64,000 nucleotides of DNA, taken from Piscinibacter defluvii. Its GTDB lineage: Bacteria > Pseudomonadota > Gammaproteobacteria > Burkholderiales > Burkholderiaceae_C. The notes beneath the pieces are model-generated. The model was not told the origin of the DNA, ran no database searches, and was given only the letters and a program-made list of their open reading frames with translations. The position numbers were made by a program, and so were the translations under genes. Where the stretch lies: assembly GCF_004011805.1 (NCBI RefSeq), contig NZ_RCHJ01000021.1, positions 62,001 to 126,000 on the forward strand. The letters run 5' to 3'. Position 1 is the first letter of the stretch, and each line of letters opens with the position of its first letter. Below are positions 47,923 to 61,323 of this stretch, piece after piece.

Positions 47923-49383
47923 ATGGAATTCCGCCACCAGATCGCCCCGCTCGACACCCTGGCCAACGTGGGCTGCGATGCGCTGCTCGTGATCGTCGCC
48001 GGCGAGCAGGCCGATGCCGCGCTGGACGCGCCGCTCGCCGCGGCGCTGGCCGATGCGCTCGCGCAGGGCGACTTCGAGCTGAAGGCCGGCAAGACGGTCT
48101 ACCTGCACCGGCCCGCCGGCGTGAAGGCGGCCAGGGTGGTGTTCGCGGCGGCCGGGGCGGCCTCGGCCAAGGCGATCAAGGCGGCGCTCGCGGCCGGCCT
48201 GGGCCTGGTGAAGGCCGGTGGTGCCAAGCACCTCGCGGTGGCCTTCAGCGGTGCGGGCGCGCTCGACGCCGCGCCGGCCGAGGCGCTGGTCGCGGCGGTG
48301 CACGATGCGGTCTATGTCTACCGCCACACCAAGCCGAGCGCACCCAAGGCGCCGGCGCTGGCCAAGGTCAGCCTGCTGTGCGGCAAGGCCGAGGCCAAGG
48401 CGGTGGCGCAGGGCCTGGCGCGCGGCGAGGCGATCGCCGCGGGCGTGGCGCTGGCGCGCGAGTGCGCCAACCGGCCCGGCAACCACTGCACGCCCACCTG
48501 GCTGGGCGAGCAGGCCAAGAAGCTCGGCAAGGAGTTCGGACTGAAGGTCGAGGTGCTGGACCGCAAGGCGATCGAGAAGCTCGGCATGGGCTCGTTCCTG
48601 GCCGTCGCGCAGGGCTCGGACGAGCCGCCGCGTTTCATCGTGGCGCAGTACCACGGCGCGCCGAAGACGCAGGCCCCGGTGGTGCTGGTCGGCAAGGGCA
48701 TCACCTTCGACACCGGCGGCATCTCGATCAAGCCGGCCGCCGAGATGGACGAGATGAAGTTCGACATGGGCGGCGCCGCCGGCGTGCTGGGCACGCTGCG
48801 CGCGATCGCGCAGCTCAAGCCGAAGCTCAACCTCGTCGTGCTGGTGCCGACCTGCGAGAACATGCCCGGCGGCCGGGCCGTCAAGCCGGGTGACGTGGTC
48901 ACCAGCCTGTCGGGCCAGACCATCGAGATCCTGAACACCGATGCCGAGGGCCGCCTGATCCTGTGCGACGCGCTGACCTACGCCGAGCGCTTCAAGCCGG
49001 CCGCGGTGGTCGACGTCGCCACGCTGACCGGCGCCTGCGTGATTGCGCTCGGCCACCACCACAGCGGGCTGTTCAGCGCCGACGACGGCCTGGCCGAACA
49101 GCTGCTGGCCGCCGGCCGCAGCGCACTCGACCCATGCTGGCGCATGCCGCTGGACGACGAGTACGACGAAGCGCTGAAGAGCAACTTCGCCGACATGGCC
49201 AACGTGGGCAACCGGGCCGGCGGCGCCATCACCGCGGCCAAGTTCCTGCACCGCTTCGCGCGCAAGTACCCCTGGGCGCACCTGGACATCGCCGGCACGG
49301 CCTGGAAGAGCGGCGCGGCCAAGGGCGCCACCGGGCGCCCCGTGCCGCTGCTGACCCACTTCGTGCTCGCGCACGCGGGATGA
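47923..49383 (+). CDS. pepA: Cytosol (leucyl) aminopeptidase, M17
   Basis: The 486-residue PepA has the two-zinc catalytic domain: [33 protein letters not shown] and the family signature [12 protein letters not shown]. The N-terminal macro-like domain is alanine-rich. It is divergent from lptF, a neighbourhood also seen in other proteobacteria. Its stop overlaps the holC ATG. Confidence 0.96.
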   Translation: MEFRHQIAPLDTLANVGCDALLVIVAGEQADAALDAPLAAALADALAQGDFELKAGKTVYLHRPAGVKAARVVFAAAGAASAKAIKAALAAGLGLVKAGGAKHLAVAFSGAGALDAAPAEALVAAVHDAVYVYRHTKPSAPKAPALAKVSLLCGKAEAKAVAQGLARGEAIAAGVALARECANRPGNHCTPTWLGEQAKKLGKEFGLKVEVLDRKAIEKLGMGSFLAVAQGSDEPPRFIVAQYHGAPKTQAPVVLVGKGITFDTGGISIKPAAEMDEMKFDMGGAAGVLGTLRAIAQLKPKLNLVVLVPTCENMPGGRAVKPGDVVTSLSGQTIEILNTDAEGRLILCDALTYAERFKPAAVVDVATLTGACVIALGHHHSGLFSADDGLAEQLLAAGRSALDPCWRMPLDDEYDEALKSNFADMANVGNRAGGAITAAKFLHRFARKYPWAHLDIAGTAWKSGAAKGATGRPVPLLTHFVLAHAG

Positions 49384-49811
49384 CCCGGATCAGCTTCCAC
49401 TTCAACGTGCCGCACCGGCTCGGCTACGCCTGCCGGCTGCTGCGCAAGGCCACGCGCCAGGGCGCGCGCATCACCGCCACCGGCCCGGCGCCGCTGCTGG
49501 CGGAGCTGGACCGGCTGCTCTGGACCTTCGACCCGATCGAGTTCGTGCCGCACCTGCGCCGCGACGGCCCGGCGCCGCTGCCCGAACGCCTGCAGGGCAC
49601 GCCGGTGTGCCTGGTGGCCGACACGGCGCACGCGCTGCACCACGAGGTGCTGGTCAACCTGGGCAGCGAGTTGCCGGCCGGCTTCGAGAGCTTCGAGCGT
49701 CTGGTCGAGATCGTCTCCACGGACGAGGACGACCGCGCTGCCGCGCGGCTGCGCTGGAAGCACTACAGCGCGCGCGGCTACCCGATCGAGAAGCACGAGG
49801 TCGAGGCGTGA
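49380..49811 (+). CDS. holC: DNA polymerase III chi subunit
   Basis: The 143-residue HolC has [20 protein letters not shown] and [15 protein letters not shown], followed by [11 protein letters not shown]. It links the clamp loader to single-strand binding protein. The ATGA overlap with pepA and the GTGA overlap with the next gene make this a tight three-gene unit. Confidence 0.94.
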   Translation: MTRISFHFNVPHRLGYACRLLRKATRQGARITATGPAPLLAELDRLLWTFDPIEFVPHLRRDGPAPLPERLQGTPVCLVADTAHALHHEVLVNLGSELPAGFESFERLVEIVSTDEDDRAAARLRWKHYSARGYPIEKHEVEA

Positions 49812-50197
49812 ACACGAGGCAGGTGCCGCCCACGCGCGTGCCCACGCTGACCGAGGTGGTGCGCCTGCGCGAGGCCGAGGCGGCGGCGGCCGCGGCCCCG
49901 GAGCCGCCGCCGGATCCGCCGGCCATCGCGCGGCCGCCGGCCAGCCCGCCGTTCGTCGAGCGACGCGCCGGCTGGCCCAAGATCGACGAGGACGCGTTGG
50001 TGGAGAAGGTGCTCGCCGACCTGCAGCGCCAGATCGACCTGATGCTCGAGGTGAAGCTGCGCGAAGTGCTGACACCGGCGCTGACACGGGCCACCGACGC
50101 GCTGCTGCGCGAGGCGCGGGCCGAGCTGGCATCGACCTTGCGAGACGTCGTGGCTCGGGCCGTGGCTCAGGAATTGTCCCGTCATCGCGGGCGCTGA
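49808..50197 (+). CDS. Hypothetical protein with helical C-terminus
   Basis: The 129-residue protein starts at a GTG overlapping the holC stop. The N-terminal half is proline/alanine-rich and looks disordered; residues about 60-129 are an amphipathic helical stretch (DALVEKVLADLQRQIDLMLE, KLREVLTPALTRATDALLRE). No family is recognised. Coupling to holC suggests a role near DNA replication only by position. Confidence 0.7.
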   Translation: MNTRQVPPTRVPTLTEVVRLREAEAAAAAAPEPPPDPPAIARPPASPPFVERRAGWPKIDEDALVEKVLADLQRQIDLMLEVKLREVLTPALTRATDALLREARAELASTLRDVVARAVAQELSRHRGR

Positions 50198-50232
50198 GCC
50201 GCGCGTTGTGGCCCGAGGCCGCAGCCGATGCA

Positions 50233-50266
50233 CCCAGGTTTCCCTGGGCGGAACGCCCGTTTTTTT
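50233..50266 (+). terminator. Terminator with overlapping alternative hairpin after the pepA-holC operon
   Basis: GGGCG-gaa-CGCCC (50246-50258) followed by G and seven T (to 50266) is a classic intrinsic terminator. An upstream hairpin CCCAGG-tttc-CCTGGG (50233-50248) shares GGG with it, so the two cannot form together. It ends the pepA-holC-orf operon and lies 73 bp before the binding-protein gene. Confidence 0.75.
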
Positions 50267-50339
50267 GGGGTATCGTCTCGGCCGTTGAGAAAAACCCTCA
50301 CCGACACTCTCTCTCAACATCCCATCCGGAGGCTATTGC

Positions 50340-51476
50340 ATGCAAGTCAAACTGAACCTGGTGGCTGTGGCTGCGCTGATCGCGGCAGGTACGGCGTCCG
50401 CCCAAGAAGTGGTCGTCAAGATCGGCCACGTCGGGCCCACCAGCGGTGCGATCGCGCACCTCGGCAAGGACAACGAGAACGGCGCGCGCATGGCGATCGA
50501 CGAACTCAACGCCAAGGGCGTGATGATCGGCGGCAAGAAGGCCAAGTTCGAGCTGCTCGCCGAGGACGACGGCGCCGATCCGAAGCAGGGCACGGCGGCC
50601 GCGCAGAAGCTGGTCGACTCCAAGGTCAACGGCGTGATCGGCCACCTGAACTCCGGCACCACCATCCCGGCCTCGAAGATCTACTTCGACGCGGGCATCC
50701 CGCAGATCTCGCCGTCGGCGACCAACCCGAAGTACACCCGCCAGGGCTACAAGACGGCCTTCCGCGTGGTGGCCGACGACACGCAGCTCGGCGGCACGCT
50801 GGGCCGCTATGCCGTCAAGGAGCTCAAGGGCAAGACCTTCGCGGTGATCGATGACCGCACCGCCTACGGCCAGGGCGTGGCCGAGGAGTTCGCCAAGGCC
50901 GTCAAGGCCAGCGGCGGCAGCATCGCCGAGCAGCAGTTCACCAACGACAAGGCGACCGACTTCACCGCCATCCTCACTGCCATCAAGGCCAAGAAGCCCG
51001 ACGTGGTCTTCTTCGGCGGCATGGACGCGGTGGCCGGCCCGATGCTGCGCCAGATGAAGCAGCTGGGCATCAGCGCCAAGTTCATGGGCGGCGACGGCAT
51101 CTGCTCCGGCGAACTGCCCAAGCTGGCCGCCGGCTCGATGGCCGACGGCCAGGTGGTGTGCGCCGAGGCCGGTGGTGTCGAGGGTGCGCAGAAGGCCGGC
51201 ATGGACAAGTTCAAGGACGACTTCAAGAAGAAGTTCGGCGCCGATGTCCAGATCTACGCCCCGTACGTGTACGACGCGGTGATGGTGATGGCCGACTCGA
51301 TGGTCAAGGCCGGCTCGGCCGACCCGGCCAAGTACCTGCCGGCGCTGGCCAAGGCCAACTACAAGGGCGTGACCGGCAACATCACCTTCGACGACAAGGG
51401 CGACATCAAGAACGGCGCGCTGACCCTGTTCACCTACAAGGGCGAGAAGCGCGAGCAGATCGCCGTGGTGCGTTAA
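50340..51476 (+). CDS. Branched-chain amino acid ABC transporter substrate-binding protein (LivK-like)
   Basis: The 378-residue protein has a signal peptide (VAVAALIAAGTASAQEV) and the type I binding fold VVVKIGHVGPTSGAIAHLG, NGARMAIDELNAKG, GVIGHLNSGTTIPAS and DDRTAYGQGVAEEF. GGAGG lies about seven bases before the ATG. No permease or ATPase gene is adjacent, so it uses a transporter encoded elsewhere. An intrinsic terminator follows directly. Confidence 0.94.
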   Translation: MQVKLNLVAVAALIAAGTASAQEVVVKIGHVGPTSGAIAHLGKDNENGARMAIDELNAKGVMIGGKKAKFELLAEDDGADPKQGTAAAQKLVDSKVNGVIGHLNSGTTIPASKIYFDAGIPQISPSATNPKYTRQGYKTAFRVVADDTQLGGTLGRYAVKELKGKTFAVIDDRTAYGQGVAEEFAKAVKASGGSIAEQQFTNDKATDFTAILTAIKAKKPDVVFFGGMDAVAGPMLRQMKQLGISAKFMGGDGICSGELPKLAAGSMADGQVVCAEAGGVEGAQKAGMDKFKDDFKKKFGADVQIYAPYVYDAVMVMADSMVKAGSADPAKYLPALAKANYKGVTGNITFDDKGDIKNGALTLFTYKGEKREQIAVVR

Positions 51477-51496
51477 TCCGGGGCTACGCCACCGAG

Positions 51497-51528
51497 ACGG
51501 GGCGCCTGCGGGCGCCCCGTTCTGTTTT
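51497..51528 (+). terminator. Intrinsic terminator after the LivK-like gene
   Basis: ACGGGGCGCC-tgcg-GGCGCCCCGT is a perfect 10-bp stem with a four-base loop (51497-51520), followed by TCTGTTTT. It separates the gene from the convergent malQ2, whose stop is at 51528. Confidence 0.9.
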
Positions 51529-53036
51529 CAGGTCTGCAGCGGCGTGCCGTCGCGCCGGTACAGCTGCGCCCAGTGCGCCAGTCGCTCGGCGTGCATCGGC
51601 TGCACCTGCGCCCAGTCGAAGCGCCAGGTCCAGTAGCCCGCGCCGAAGCCGGGGAAGTTCATCCGGCTCGCGCCGTCCAGGCCGAGCACGTCCTGCAGCG
51701 GGTGGATCGCCGTGTCGGCCACGCTGGCGCAGGCGGCACGCAGCAGGTCCCAGTGGATCTCCTGTCCGTCGCTGCCGAGGTAGTCGCGCACGCGTTCGCG
51801 CTGGGCCTCGTCGAGCGAGGCCCACCAGCCGAGCGTGGTGTCGTTGTCGTGCGTGCCGGTGTAGACCACGGCGTCCGGCTCGTGGTTGTGCGGCAGGTAG
51901 GTGTTGCCGCTGCCGCCGTCGAAGGCGAAGTGCAGGATGCGCATGCCGGGAAAGTCGAACTGCTTGCGCAGCGCCAGCACGTCGGGCGTGATCACGCCCA
52001 GGTCCTCGGCGATGATGGGCAGCGGCCCGAGCGAGCGCGCGATCGCCTCGAACAGCGCCGGCCCCGGGCCGCTCACCCAGCGCCCGACCATCGCGGTGGG
52101 CTCGCTGGCCGGGATCTCCCAGTAGCCGGCGAAGCCGCGGAAGTGGTCGATGCGCACGATGTCGACCAGCTCGAAGATGCCGCGGATGCGCTGTGTCCAC
52201 CAGGCATAGCCTTCGGCCGCGTGTGCGCTCCAGCGGTACAGCGGGTTGCCCCAGCGCTGGCCGGTGGCGCTGAAGGCGTCCGGCGGCACGCCGGCCACCA
52301 CCGTCGGTCGGCCGTCGGCCCCGAGCTCGAACAGCTCGCGCCGCGCCCACACCTCGGCGCTCTGGTAGGCGATGAAGATCGGCGCGTCGCCGACGATCTT
52401 CACGCCGCGCCGGTTGGCGTAGGCCTTGAGCGCGCCCCACTGGCGAAAGAAGCACCACTGGCCGAATTCGTAGAACTGCACGCGCTCGGCCAGTTCGCGC
52501 CCCGCGGCCTGCAGCGCCGCCGGCTCGCGCGCGGCCAGCGGGGCGTCCCAGTCGCACCAGTCGCGCCAGCCCTGCCGCTCGGCCAGGGCCATGAAGAGCG
52601 CGTAGTCGCGCAGCCAGCCGGCGTGATGGTGCCGGAAGGCCTCGAAGTCCGTGCGCTCGGCCGCGCCGGCGCCGTCGGCGAAGCGCTGCGCCGCGCGGGC
52701 CAGCCGGTCCATGCGGAAGGGCACCACCGCGCCGAACTCGAGGCACCGAGCCGAGATTCCCGGCGGCGGCGCCAGCTCGTCGGGTTGCAGCCAGCCGTGC
52801 CGGACGAGTTCGGCCAGGTCCACCAGCAGCAGGTTGCCGGCGAACGCCGAGGTGCTCATGTAGGGCGAGTTGCCCGGGCCGATGCCGCCCAGGGGCAGGA
52901 TCTGCCAGAGCTTCTGCCCGGCAGCGGCGAGCCAGTCGACGAAATGGTAGGCCGCCGGCCCGAAGTCACCGGAGCCGTGCGGGCCGGGCAGCGAGGTCGG
53001 GTGCAGCAGGATGCCGCTGGCTCGTTCGAGGCGCAT
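51528..53036 (-). CDS. malQ: 4-alpha-glucanotransferase (amylomaltase, GH77), copy 2
   Basis: This 502-residue GH77 enzyme is closely similar to the copy at 1359-2855 (shared SGILLHPTSLPGPHGSGDFG, DIVRIDHFRGFAGYWEIPAS, IIAEDLGVITPDV and YTGTHDNDTT, which carry the three catalytic residues). It begins three bases after the glgX stop, so it is part of a glgP-glgX-malQ operon. Here it should elongate the short maltodextrins released by GlgX so that GlgP can use them. Confidence 0.96.
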   Translation of the reverse strand: MRLERASGILLHPTSLPGPHGSGDFGPAAYHFVDWLAAAGQKLWQILPLGGIGPGNSPYMSTSAFAGNLLLVDLAELVRHGWLQPDELAPPPGISARCLEFGAVVPFRMDRLARAAQRFADGAGAAERTDFEAFRHHHAGWLRDYALFMALAERQGWRDWCDWDAPLAAREPAALQAAGRELAERVQFYEFGQWCFFRQWGALKAYANRRGVKIVGDAPIFIAYQSAEVWARRELFELGADGRPTVVAGVPPDAFSATGQRWGNPLYRWSAHAAEGYAWWTQRIRGIFELVDIVRIDHFRGFAGYWEIPASEPTAMVGRWVSGPGPALFEAIARSLGPLPIIAEDLGVITPDVLALRKQFDFPGMRILHFAFDGGSGNTYLPHNHEPDAVVYTGTHDNDTTLGWWASLDEAQRERVRDYLGSDGQEIHWDLLRAACASVADTAIHPLQDVLGLDGASRMNFPGFGAGYWTWRFDWAQVQPMHAERLAHWAQLYRRDGTPLQT

Positions 53037-53039
53037 GGT

Positions 53040-55126
53040 TCAATTCTCCGGCAGACGCAGGCCGTGCCCCTCGAGGGCGAAGACCATGATGCTGCGCCCG
53101 CCGACCGTCAGCGGGGCCGGGCCGCGCACGTGCCGGTCGGACCGGCCGCGCGGGTCGCCGGTGTCCAGCAGCGCCTGCCAGGCCCCCGCCGGCAGCGTGA
53201 ACTCCACCGCCGGCGCATCGCCGTTGACCAGCAGCAGCATCGGCACCGGGCAGGCGCCGGGCCGCCCGATCAGGCAGCCGAAGGCGCGCCCGTCGGGGCG
53301 GCGCCATTCGTCGCCGTGCAGCTCGCTGCCGTCCACCCGCAGCCAGGTCACGTCCTGCAGGCCGTGGCGGTCGGGCAGGCCGTCGTACCAGCGGTTGGCG
53401 AAGGGCAGGGCGGCCTGGCGCAGCGCGATCAGGCGCGCGGTGAAGGCGATCAGGTCGGCGTCGGCGCGCGACCAGTCGAGCCAGGTGGTCCCGTTGTCCT
53501 GGCAGTAGGGGTTGTTGTTGCCGCCCTGCGTGTGGCCGAACTCGTCGCCGGCGGCGAACATGGGCGTGCCCTGCGACAGCAGCGTGCTGGCCAGCAGCGC
53601 GCGGCGCAGCCGGCCGCGCAGCGCCACCACCTGCGGGTCGTCGCTCGGGCCCTCGACGCCGCAGTTGGCGTTGTGGTTGTGGCCGTGGCCGTCGCGGTTG
53701 TGTTCGCCGTTGGCCTCGTTGTGCTTGTGCGCGTAGCTCACCAGGTCGAGCAGCGTGTAGCCGTCGTGCGAGACCACGTAGTTGACCGATTCGAAGGGCG
53801 CGCGCCCGCGCGGCTGGAAGATGTCGGACGAGGCGCACAGGCGCTGCGCGAAGTCGCCGCGGGTGTGGCTGCCCTCGATCCAGAAGGCGCGCATCGTGTC
53901 GCGGTAGCGGTCGTTCCACTCCAGCCAGCCACCCGGGAAGCCACCGACCTGGTAGCCGCCGGGGCCGACGTCCCAGGGCTCGGCGATCATCTTCAGGCGC
54001 GACAGCAGCGGGTCCTGTGCCAGCGCGGTGAAGAAGGGCGCATGGCGGTCGAAGCCGTGGTCGCCGCGGCCGAGCACCGGCGCGAGGTCGAAGCGGAAGC
54101 CGTCGACATGCATCTCGCCGGCCCAGAAGCGCAGCGAATCGAGCACCATCTGCAGCACGCGCGGGTGGCGCAGGTCGAGCGTGTTGCCGCAGCCGGCGTA
54201 GTTGTCGTAGTGCGCCTTCGCGTGCGGCGGCAGGCGGTAGTAGCTGGCGTTGTCCAGGCCGCGGAAGCTCAGCGTCGGGCCGTGCTCGTCGCCTTCGGCG
54301 GTGTGGTTGTAGACCACGTCGAGGATCACCTCGATGCCGTGCTCGTGCAGCTTGGCCACCATGGCGCGGAACTCGTCGCGCGGGCTAAGGCCGCCGTGGC
54401 CGCTGGCGAGCCGCGGGTCGGGGCAGAAGAAGCCCAGCGTGTTGTAGCCCCAGTAGTTGGTGAGGCCCATCTGCACCAGGCGATGCTCGTCCAGGTGCAG
54501 GTGCACCGGCAGCAGTTCGACGGCCGTCACGCCCAGGCGCTGGAGGTGCGCGATGGCCGCGTCGCTGGCCAGTCCTGCGTAGGTGCCGCGCAGCGCCGCG
54601 GGTACCCCGGGGTGCCGCATCGTGAAGCCCTTGACGTGCAGCTCGCAGATCACGGTCTGCTCGATCGGGATGTGCGGGTGCCGGTCGCCGCGCCAGTCGT
54701 AGCGCTCGTCGACGACGCGTGCCTTCAGCGCATGCGTCGCGTTGTCGCGCCCGTCCATGTGGCCGCCATGCTGCGGGTCGGCGCCGCCATGTTCGGGGCG
54801 CCAGTCGAAGCGGCCCACCACCTCGCGTGCATAGGGGTCGAGCAGCAGCTTGTGCGGGTTGAAGCGGTGGCCGCGTTCGGGCCGCCAGGCGCCGTGCGCA
54901 CGCAGCCCGTAGACCAGCCCCGGCCCGGCGCCGGGCAGGTAGCCGTGCCAGACGTCGTGGCTGTGCGCCGGCAGCACGTGGCGCGCCAGCTCGTGCCGGC
55001 CCTCGGCATCGAACACGCACAGCTCGACGTGGTGCGCGTGCGCCGAGAACACGGCGAAGTTGACGCCCTGGCCGTCCCAGTGGGCGCCCAGCGGCCACGG
55101 GTGGCCGCGCTGCAGGGTGGGTGGGT

Positions 55127-55130
<4 letters not shown>
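53040..55130 (-). CDS. glgX: Glycogen debranching enzyme (isoamylase-type, GH13)
   Basis: The 696-residue GlgX has an N-terminal CBM48-like domain (GVNFAVFSAHAHHVELCVFD) and a GH13 barrel with DVVYNHTAEGDEHGPTLSFR, nucleophile in DGFRFDLAPVLG, acid/base in MIAEPWDVGPGGYQVG and VSHDGYTLLD. FAAGDEFGHTQGGNNNPYCQ is the typical late block. The GTG at 55130 overlaps the glgP stop (GTGA). It removes the short branches left by GlgP. Confidence 0.95.
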
Positions 55131-57562
<2,432 letters not shown>

Positions 57563-57731
57563 GGGAAGGGTCCTCGGGCTGGCGGCATCCGGCCAGTCGG
57601 GGCACGGTGACGCGACGCAATTTTCGCGCCGAGTCTGCCGCAGCCCCTGTTGCGGCGGCACCGACAATACCCCGATGATCGTTGGTAGTGACCGACACTC
57701 CCTGAAACGAGCATCACCGCAGGAGACAACG
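57563..57731. promoter_or_regulatory. Divergent control region between glgP and glgC
   Basis: This 169-bp gap must hold the promoters of both the degrading operon (leftward) and the synthesising operon (rightward). No copy of the LacI-type palindrome found before malQ is present, so the two alpha-glucan blocks are probably regulated separately. I could not assign promoter boxes with confidence. Confidence 0.5.
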
Positions 57732-59012
57732 ATGACACCGAACGAACTCGCCCTCAGCCTGGACCTGCCCAAGCGGGCGGTGGCCCTGGTGCTGGCCGGG
57801 GGCCGCGGCAGCCGGCTCAAGAACCTGACCGACCGGCGCGCCAAGCCGGCGGTCTACTTCGGCGGCAAGTTCCGCATCATCGACTTCGCACTGTCCAACT
57901 GCCTGAACTCCGGCATCCGCCGCATCGGCGTCATCACCCAGTACAAGAGCCACAGCCTGATGCGCCACCTGCAGCGCGGCTGGGCCTTCCTGAAGAGCGA
58001 GATGAACGAGTTCGTCGACCTGATGCCGGCGCAGCAGCGTGTCGACGAGGAGAGCTGGTACCGCGGCACGGCCGACGCCGTCTACCAGAACCAGGACATC
58101 CTCGCGAGCTACGGCGCCGACTACATCGTCGTGCTGGCCGGCGACCACATCTACAAGATGAACTACGCGCTGATGCTGGCCGACCACGTGGCCAAGGGGC
58201 GCGACTGCACGGTCGGCTGCATCGAGGTGCCGCGCGAGGAGGCCAAGGCCTTCGGCGTGATGGCGGTCAACGAGAAGAGCCTGATCACCGATTTCGTCGA
58301 GAAGCCGTCCGACCCGCCGTCGCTGCCCGGCAAGCCGGGCCGCTCGCTGGCCAGCATGGGGATCTACGTGTTCAACGCGCGCTACCTGTACAAGGAGCTG
58401 GAGCGCGACATCAACGACCCGAACTCGAGCCACGACTTCGGCAAGGACATCATCCCGCGCGCGGTGAAGAACGGCCAGGCGGCCGCGCACCCGTTCGAGC
58501 TGAGCGCGGTCGGCACGCGCATCAACGAGGAGCCGTACTGGCGCGACGTCGGCACGATCGACGCGTACTGGGACGCCAACATCGACCTGACCGCGACCGA
58601 CCCGCTGCTCAACCTGTACGACAACCGCTGGCCGATCTGGACCCACCAGCCGCAGCTGCCGCCGGCCAAGTTCGTGCACAACCAGGACGACCGGCGTGGC
58701 ATGGCGATCGAGTCGCTGGTCTCCGGCGGATGCATCGTGTCCGGCTCGGTGTTCCGCTCGGTGCTGTTCTCCAACGTGCGGGTGCACTCCTACGCCAACG
58801 TCAGCTGGGCGGTGCTGCTGCCGGGCGTGCAGGTCGGTCGCGGCGCGCGCGTCACGCGCGTGGTGGTCGACCGCGGCTGCCGCATCCCCGACGGCATGGT
58901 GATCGGCGAGGACGCCGCGCTCGACGCGCAGCGCTTCTACCGCACCGACAACGGCATCACGCTGGTCACGCGCGAGATGCTGTCGCGCTTCCTGGAGCAG
59001 GGCACGGAATGA
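57732..59012 (+). CDS. glgC: Glucose-1-phosphate adenylyltransferase
   Basis: The 426-residue enzyme has the nucleotide motif [39 protein letters not shown], the catalytic stretch [13 protein letters not shown] and FVEKPSDPP, plus a C-terminal left-handed beta-helix. AGGAG lies six bases before the ATG. It makes ADP-glucose, the committed step of bacterial glycogen synthesis. The stop overlaps the glgA ATG. Confidence 0.97.
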   Translation: MTPNELALSLDLPKRAVALVLAGGRGSRLKNLTDRRAKPAVYFGGKFRIIDFALSNCLNSGIRRIGVITQYKSHSLMRHLQRGWAFLKSEMNEFVDLMPAQQRVDEESWYRGTADAVYQNQDILASYGADYIVVLAGDHIYKMNYALMLADHVAKGRDCTVGCIEVPREEAKAFGVMAVNEKSLITDFVEKPSDPPSLPGKPGRSLASMGIYVFNARYLYKELERDINDPNSSHDFGKDIIPRAVKNGQAAAHPFELSAVGTRINEEPYWRDVGTIDAYWDANIDLTATDPLLNLYDNRWPIWTHQPQLPPAKFVHNQDDRRGMAIESLVSGGCIVSGSVFRSVLFSNVRVHSYANVSWAVLLPGVQVGRGARVTRVVVDRGCRIPDGMVIGEDAALDAQRFYRTDNGITLVTREMLSRFLEQGTE

Positions 59013-60466
59013 GGGTGCTGCACGCGGCGGCGGAGGTCTTTCCGCTCGTCAAGACCGGCGGGCTGGCCGATGTCGTCGGGGCGCTGCCGCCGGCGCTGGC
59101 AGAAGCCGGCGCGGACGTGCGGGTGGTGCTGCCGGGCTACCCGGCGGTGGTCGACGCCGTGCTGCACCAGAAGCCCCTGCTCGAGATCGGGCCGCTGTTC
59201 GGCGCCGCGCGCGTCACGCTGCGGCGCGGCCAGCTGCCCGGCAGCCACATGGGTGTCTACCTGATCGACGCGCCCTACCTGTACCGGCGCCCGGGCGGGC
59301 CCTACCAGGCCGGCGACGGCGGTGAATGGAGCGACAACCTGCAGCGTTTCGCGCTGCTGGGCTGGATGGCCGCGCACCTGGCTGCCGGCGAACTCGACCC
59401 GGAGTGGACGCCGCAGGTCGTGCACGCGCACGACTGGCATGCCGGCATGGCCTGCGCCTACATGGCCGCGCATCCGGGCACCACGGCCGGCTCGGTGTTC
59501 ACGGTGCACAACCTGGCCTACCAGGGCCTGTTCCCGCTGCACGACTTCGCCCAGCTCGGCCTGCCGCCGCGCTTCATGCAGTCGCACGGGCTCGAGTACC
59601 ACGGCCAGCTCTCGTTCATGAAGGCCGGCCTGAAGTTCGCCCGGCGCATCACCACCGTCAGCCCCACCTACGCGCGCGAGATCGCCACGCACGAGTTCGG
59701 CTGCGGCCTGGACGGCGTGATCCGCGGCCGGTCGGCCGACGTCTCCGGCATCCTCAACGGCGTGGACCGGCGCGTCTGGGACCCGACGCAGGACACCGCC
59801 ATCGCCGCGCGCTATGCGGCGGGCGACCTGTCCGGCAAGGCCCGCTGCAAGGCGGCGCTGCAACGCGAGCTGGGGTTGGCCGAGGAAGCGGGCACGCCGT
59901 TGTTCGGCGTCGTCAGCCGGCTGACGGCGCAGAAGGGGCTGGACATGGTGCTGGCCGCGCTGCCGGCCCTGCTGCGCCAGGGCGGCCAGCTGGTGCTGCA
60001 GGGCAGCGGCGACCCGGTGCTCGAAGCCGCGTTCAATGCCGCGGCGTTCAGCCACCCCGGGCGCGTGGCGGTGCGCATCGGCTACGACGAGCCCTTCGCG
60101 CACCGGCTGATCGCCGGCTCGGACGTGATCCTCGTGCCCTCGCGCTTCGAGCCCTGCGGGCTGACGCAGATGTACGGCCTGCGCTACGGCACGCTGCCGC
60201 TGGTGCGCCGTGTGGGCGGCCTGGCCGACACGGTGGTCGACGCGAGTGGCGCCGCGCAGCAGGAAGGGCGTGCCACCGGCTTCGTGTTCGACGCCGCGAC
60301 GCCGGCGGCGCTGGAGGGCGCGCTGCAGCGGGCATGGCAGGTGTGGTCGCGGCCGGACGACTGGCGTCGCCTGGTGCGCACGGCCATGGCGCAGGATTTC
60401 TCCTGGGCCGGGTCGGCTGCGCGCTACATGGACCTGTACCGCGACCTGGCCGAAACCGGGCACTAG
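59009..60466 (+). CDS. glgA: Glycogen synthase (ADP-glucose, GT5)
   Basis: The 485-residue GT5 enzyme has the N-terminal [16 protein letters not shown] motif that binds ADP-glucose, [14 protein letters not shown], and the C-terminal motifs [14 protein letters not shown] and [19 protein letters not shown]. The ATGA overlap couples it to glgC. A branching enzyme gene (glgB) is not in the window. Confidence 0.97.
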   Translation: MRVLHAAAEVFPLVKTGGLADVVGALPPALAEAGADVRVVLPGYPAVVDAVLHQKPLLEIGPLFGAARVTLRRGQLPGSHMGVYLIDAPYLYRRPGGPYQAGDGGEWSDNLQRFALLGWMAAHLAAGELDPEWTPQVVHAHDWHAGMACAYMAAHPGTTAGSVFTVHNLAYQGLFPLHDFAQLGLPPRFMQSHGLEYHGQLSFMKAGLKFARRITTVSPTYAREIATHEFGCGLDGVIRGRSADVSGILNGVDRRVWDPTQDTAIAARYAAGDLSGKARCKAALQRELGLAEEAGTPLFGVVSRLTAQKGLDMVLAALPALLRQGGQLVLQGSGDPVLEAAFNAAAFSHPGRVAVRIGYDEPFAHRLIAGSDVILVPSRFEPCGLTQMYGLRYGTLPLVRRVGGLADTVVDASGAAQQEGRATGFVFDAATPAALEGALQRAWQVWSRPDDWRRLVRTAMAQDFSWAGSAARYMDLYRDLAETGH

Positions 60467-60548
60467 TTCACGGCTTGTTTCAAAACGTAAGCGTCGCCCC
60501 GTGGCCACGGGCTGTGCGATGTTGCACGCGCCCGAAAAAAATCGCTGC

Positions 60549-60815
60549 ATGACACGTTCACGCAACGATTTCAAGACCACGCAGGTGTTCGACTGGGAGG
60601 CCGAGCCGAAGGACGAGCGACCCAGCGAGTTCGTCCCGTCCACGGGGTTCTCGTCGCTCTCGGGCTACTACTCGATGCCGCCGGACGCCCGCGTGATGCG
60701 GCGCAACCGGCGCTCGAGCGGGGGCGGCGGGGCCGTGCTGTGGCTCTCCGCCGGCCTGGTGATCGCGCTGGGCGCGGTGGCGATGCTCGCCTTCCTCTAC
60801 TACGTCAAGCGCTGA
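60549..60815 (+). CDS. Small single-pass membrane protein, unknown
   Basis: The 88-residue protein has a hydrophilic N-terminal part (TTQVFDWEAEPKDERPSEFV) and a glycine-rich turn before one C-terminal membrane helix (AVLWLSAGLVIALGAVAMLA) and a short YYVKR tail. Positive residues before the helix suggest the N-terminus is in the cytoplasm. No family is recognised. It lies 82 bp after glgA. Confidence 0.6.
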   Translation: MTRSRNDFKTTQVFDWEAEPKDERPSEFVPSTGFSSLSGYYSMPPDARVMRRNRRSSGGGGAVLWLSAGLVIALGAVAMLAFLYYVKR

Positions 60816-60829
60816 GGACGCTCAGCCGC

Positions 60830-61156
60830 TCAGATCCACAGCGCGGCCGGCCCGGGGGCATGCCGGCTCAGGAACGCGCGCGTCGGCGCGGGTTTGCCGA
60901 AGTAGCCGCGGTCCAGGTCGGAGACCACCGCGGCGTACCAGGCCGAGCCGGGGCCGGCGGCGTAGACGCGGATCTCGCCGGTCGAGCGGCGCCGCAGCGT
61001 GATGATGCCGCCCACCAGGCCGAGCAACTGGCTGATGCCGGACTGGGCGTCTTCCTCGATGTCGAAGTCGCGTGCGTCGAGCCCGCGGGCGTGCAGCAAC
61101 TGGCGCAGCGCAAGGGCCTTGTCGCCGGAGGTTTCGGTGCGGAACATGCGGGCCAT
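60830..61156 (-). CDS. Hypothetical small protein
   Basis: The 108-residue protein starts MARMFRTETSGDKALALRQL and contains RGLDARDFDIEEDAQSGISQ and LLGLVGGIITLRRRSTGEIR. No signal peptide or clear membrane segment is present. The reading frame has normal host codon use. I do not recognise it. Confidence 0.6.
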   Translation of the reverse strand: MARMFRTETSGDKALALRQLLHARGLDARDFDIEEDAQSGISQLLGLVGGIITLRRRSTGEIRVYAAGPGSAWYAAVVSDLDRGYFGKPAPTRAFLSRHAPGPAALWI

Positions 61157-61323
61157 CGTCGTTTCCTCGTGCGGCCGGCGGGCCGCTGATGCGAGGCATT
61201 CTTCGGCCCGCGGCATTCCACGGACATCCCCAAGCGGTGGGAACGAACTAGGGAGCTGTCGGCGGCGCCGACGCACCGCGCCGGCTTGGCGAGGGCCTGC
61301 TGCGGCCTGCATGGGGGGATGGC

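Noticed and set aside
60498-60511. Perfect palindrome CCCGTGGCCACGGG after glgA as terminator
   Set aside because: There is no loop and no T-tract on the coding strand; kept only as a GC-rich palindrome.
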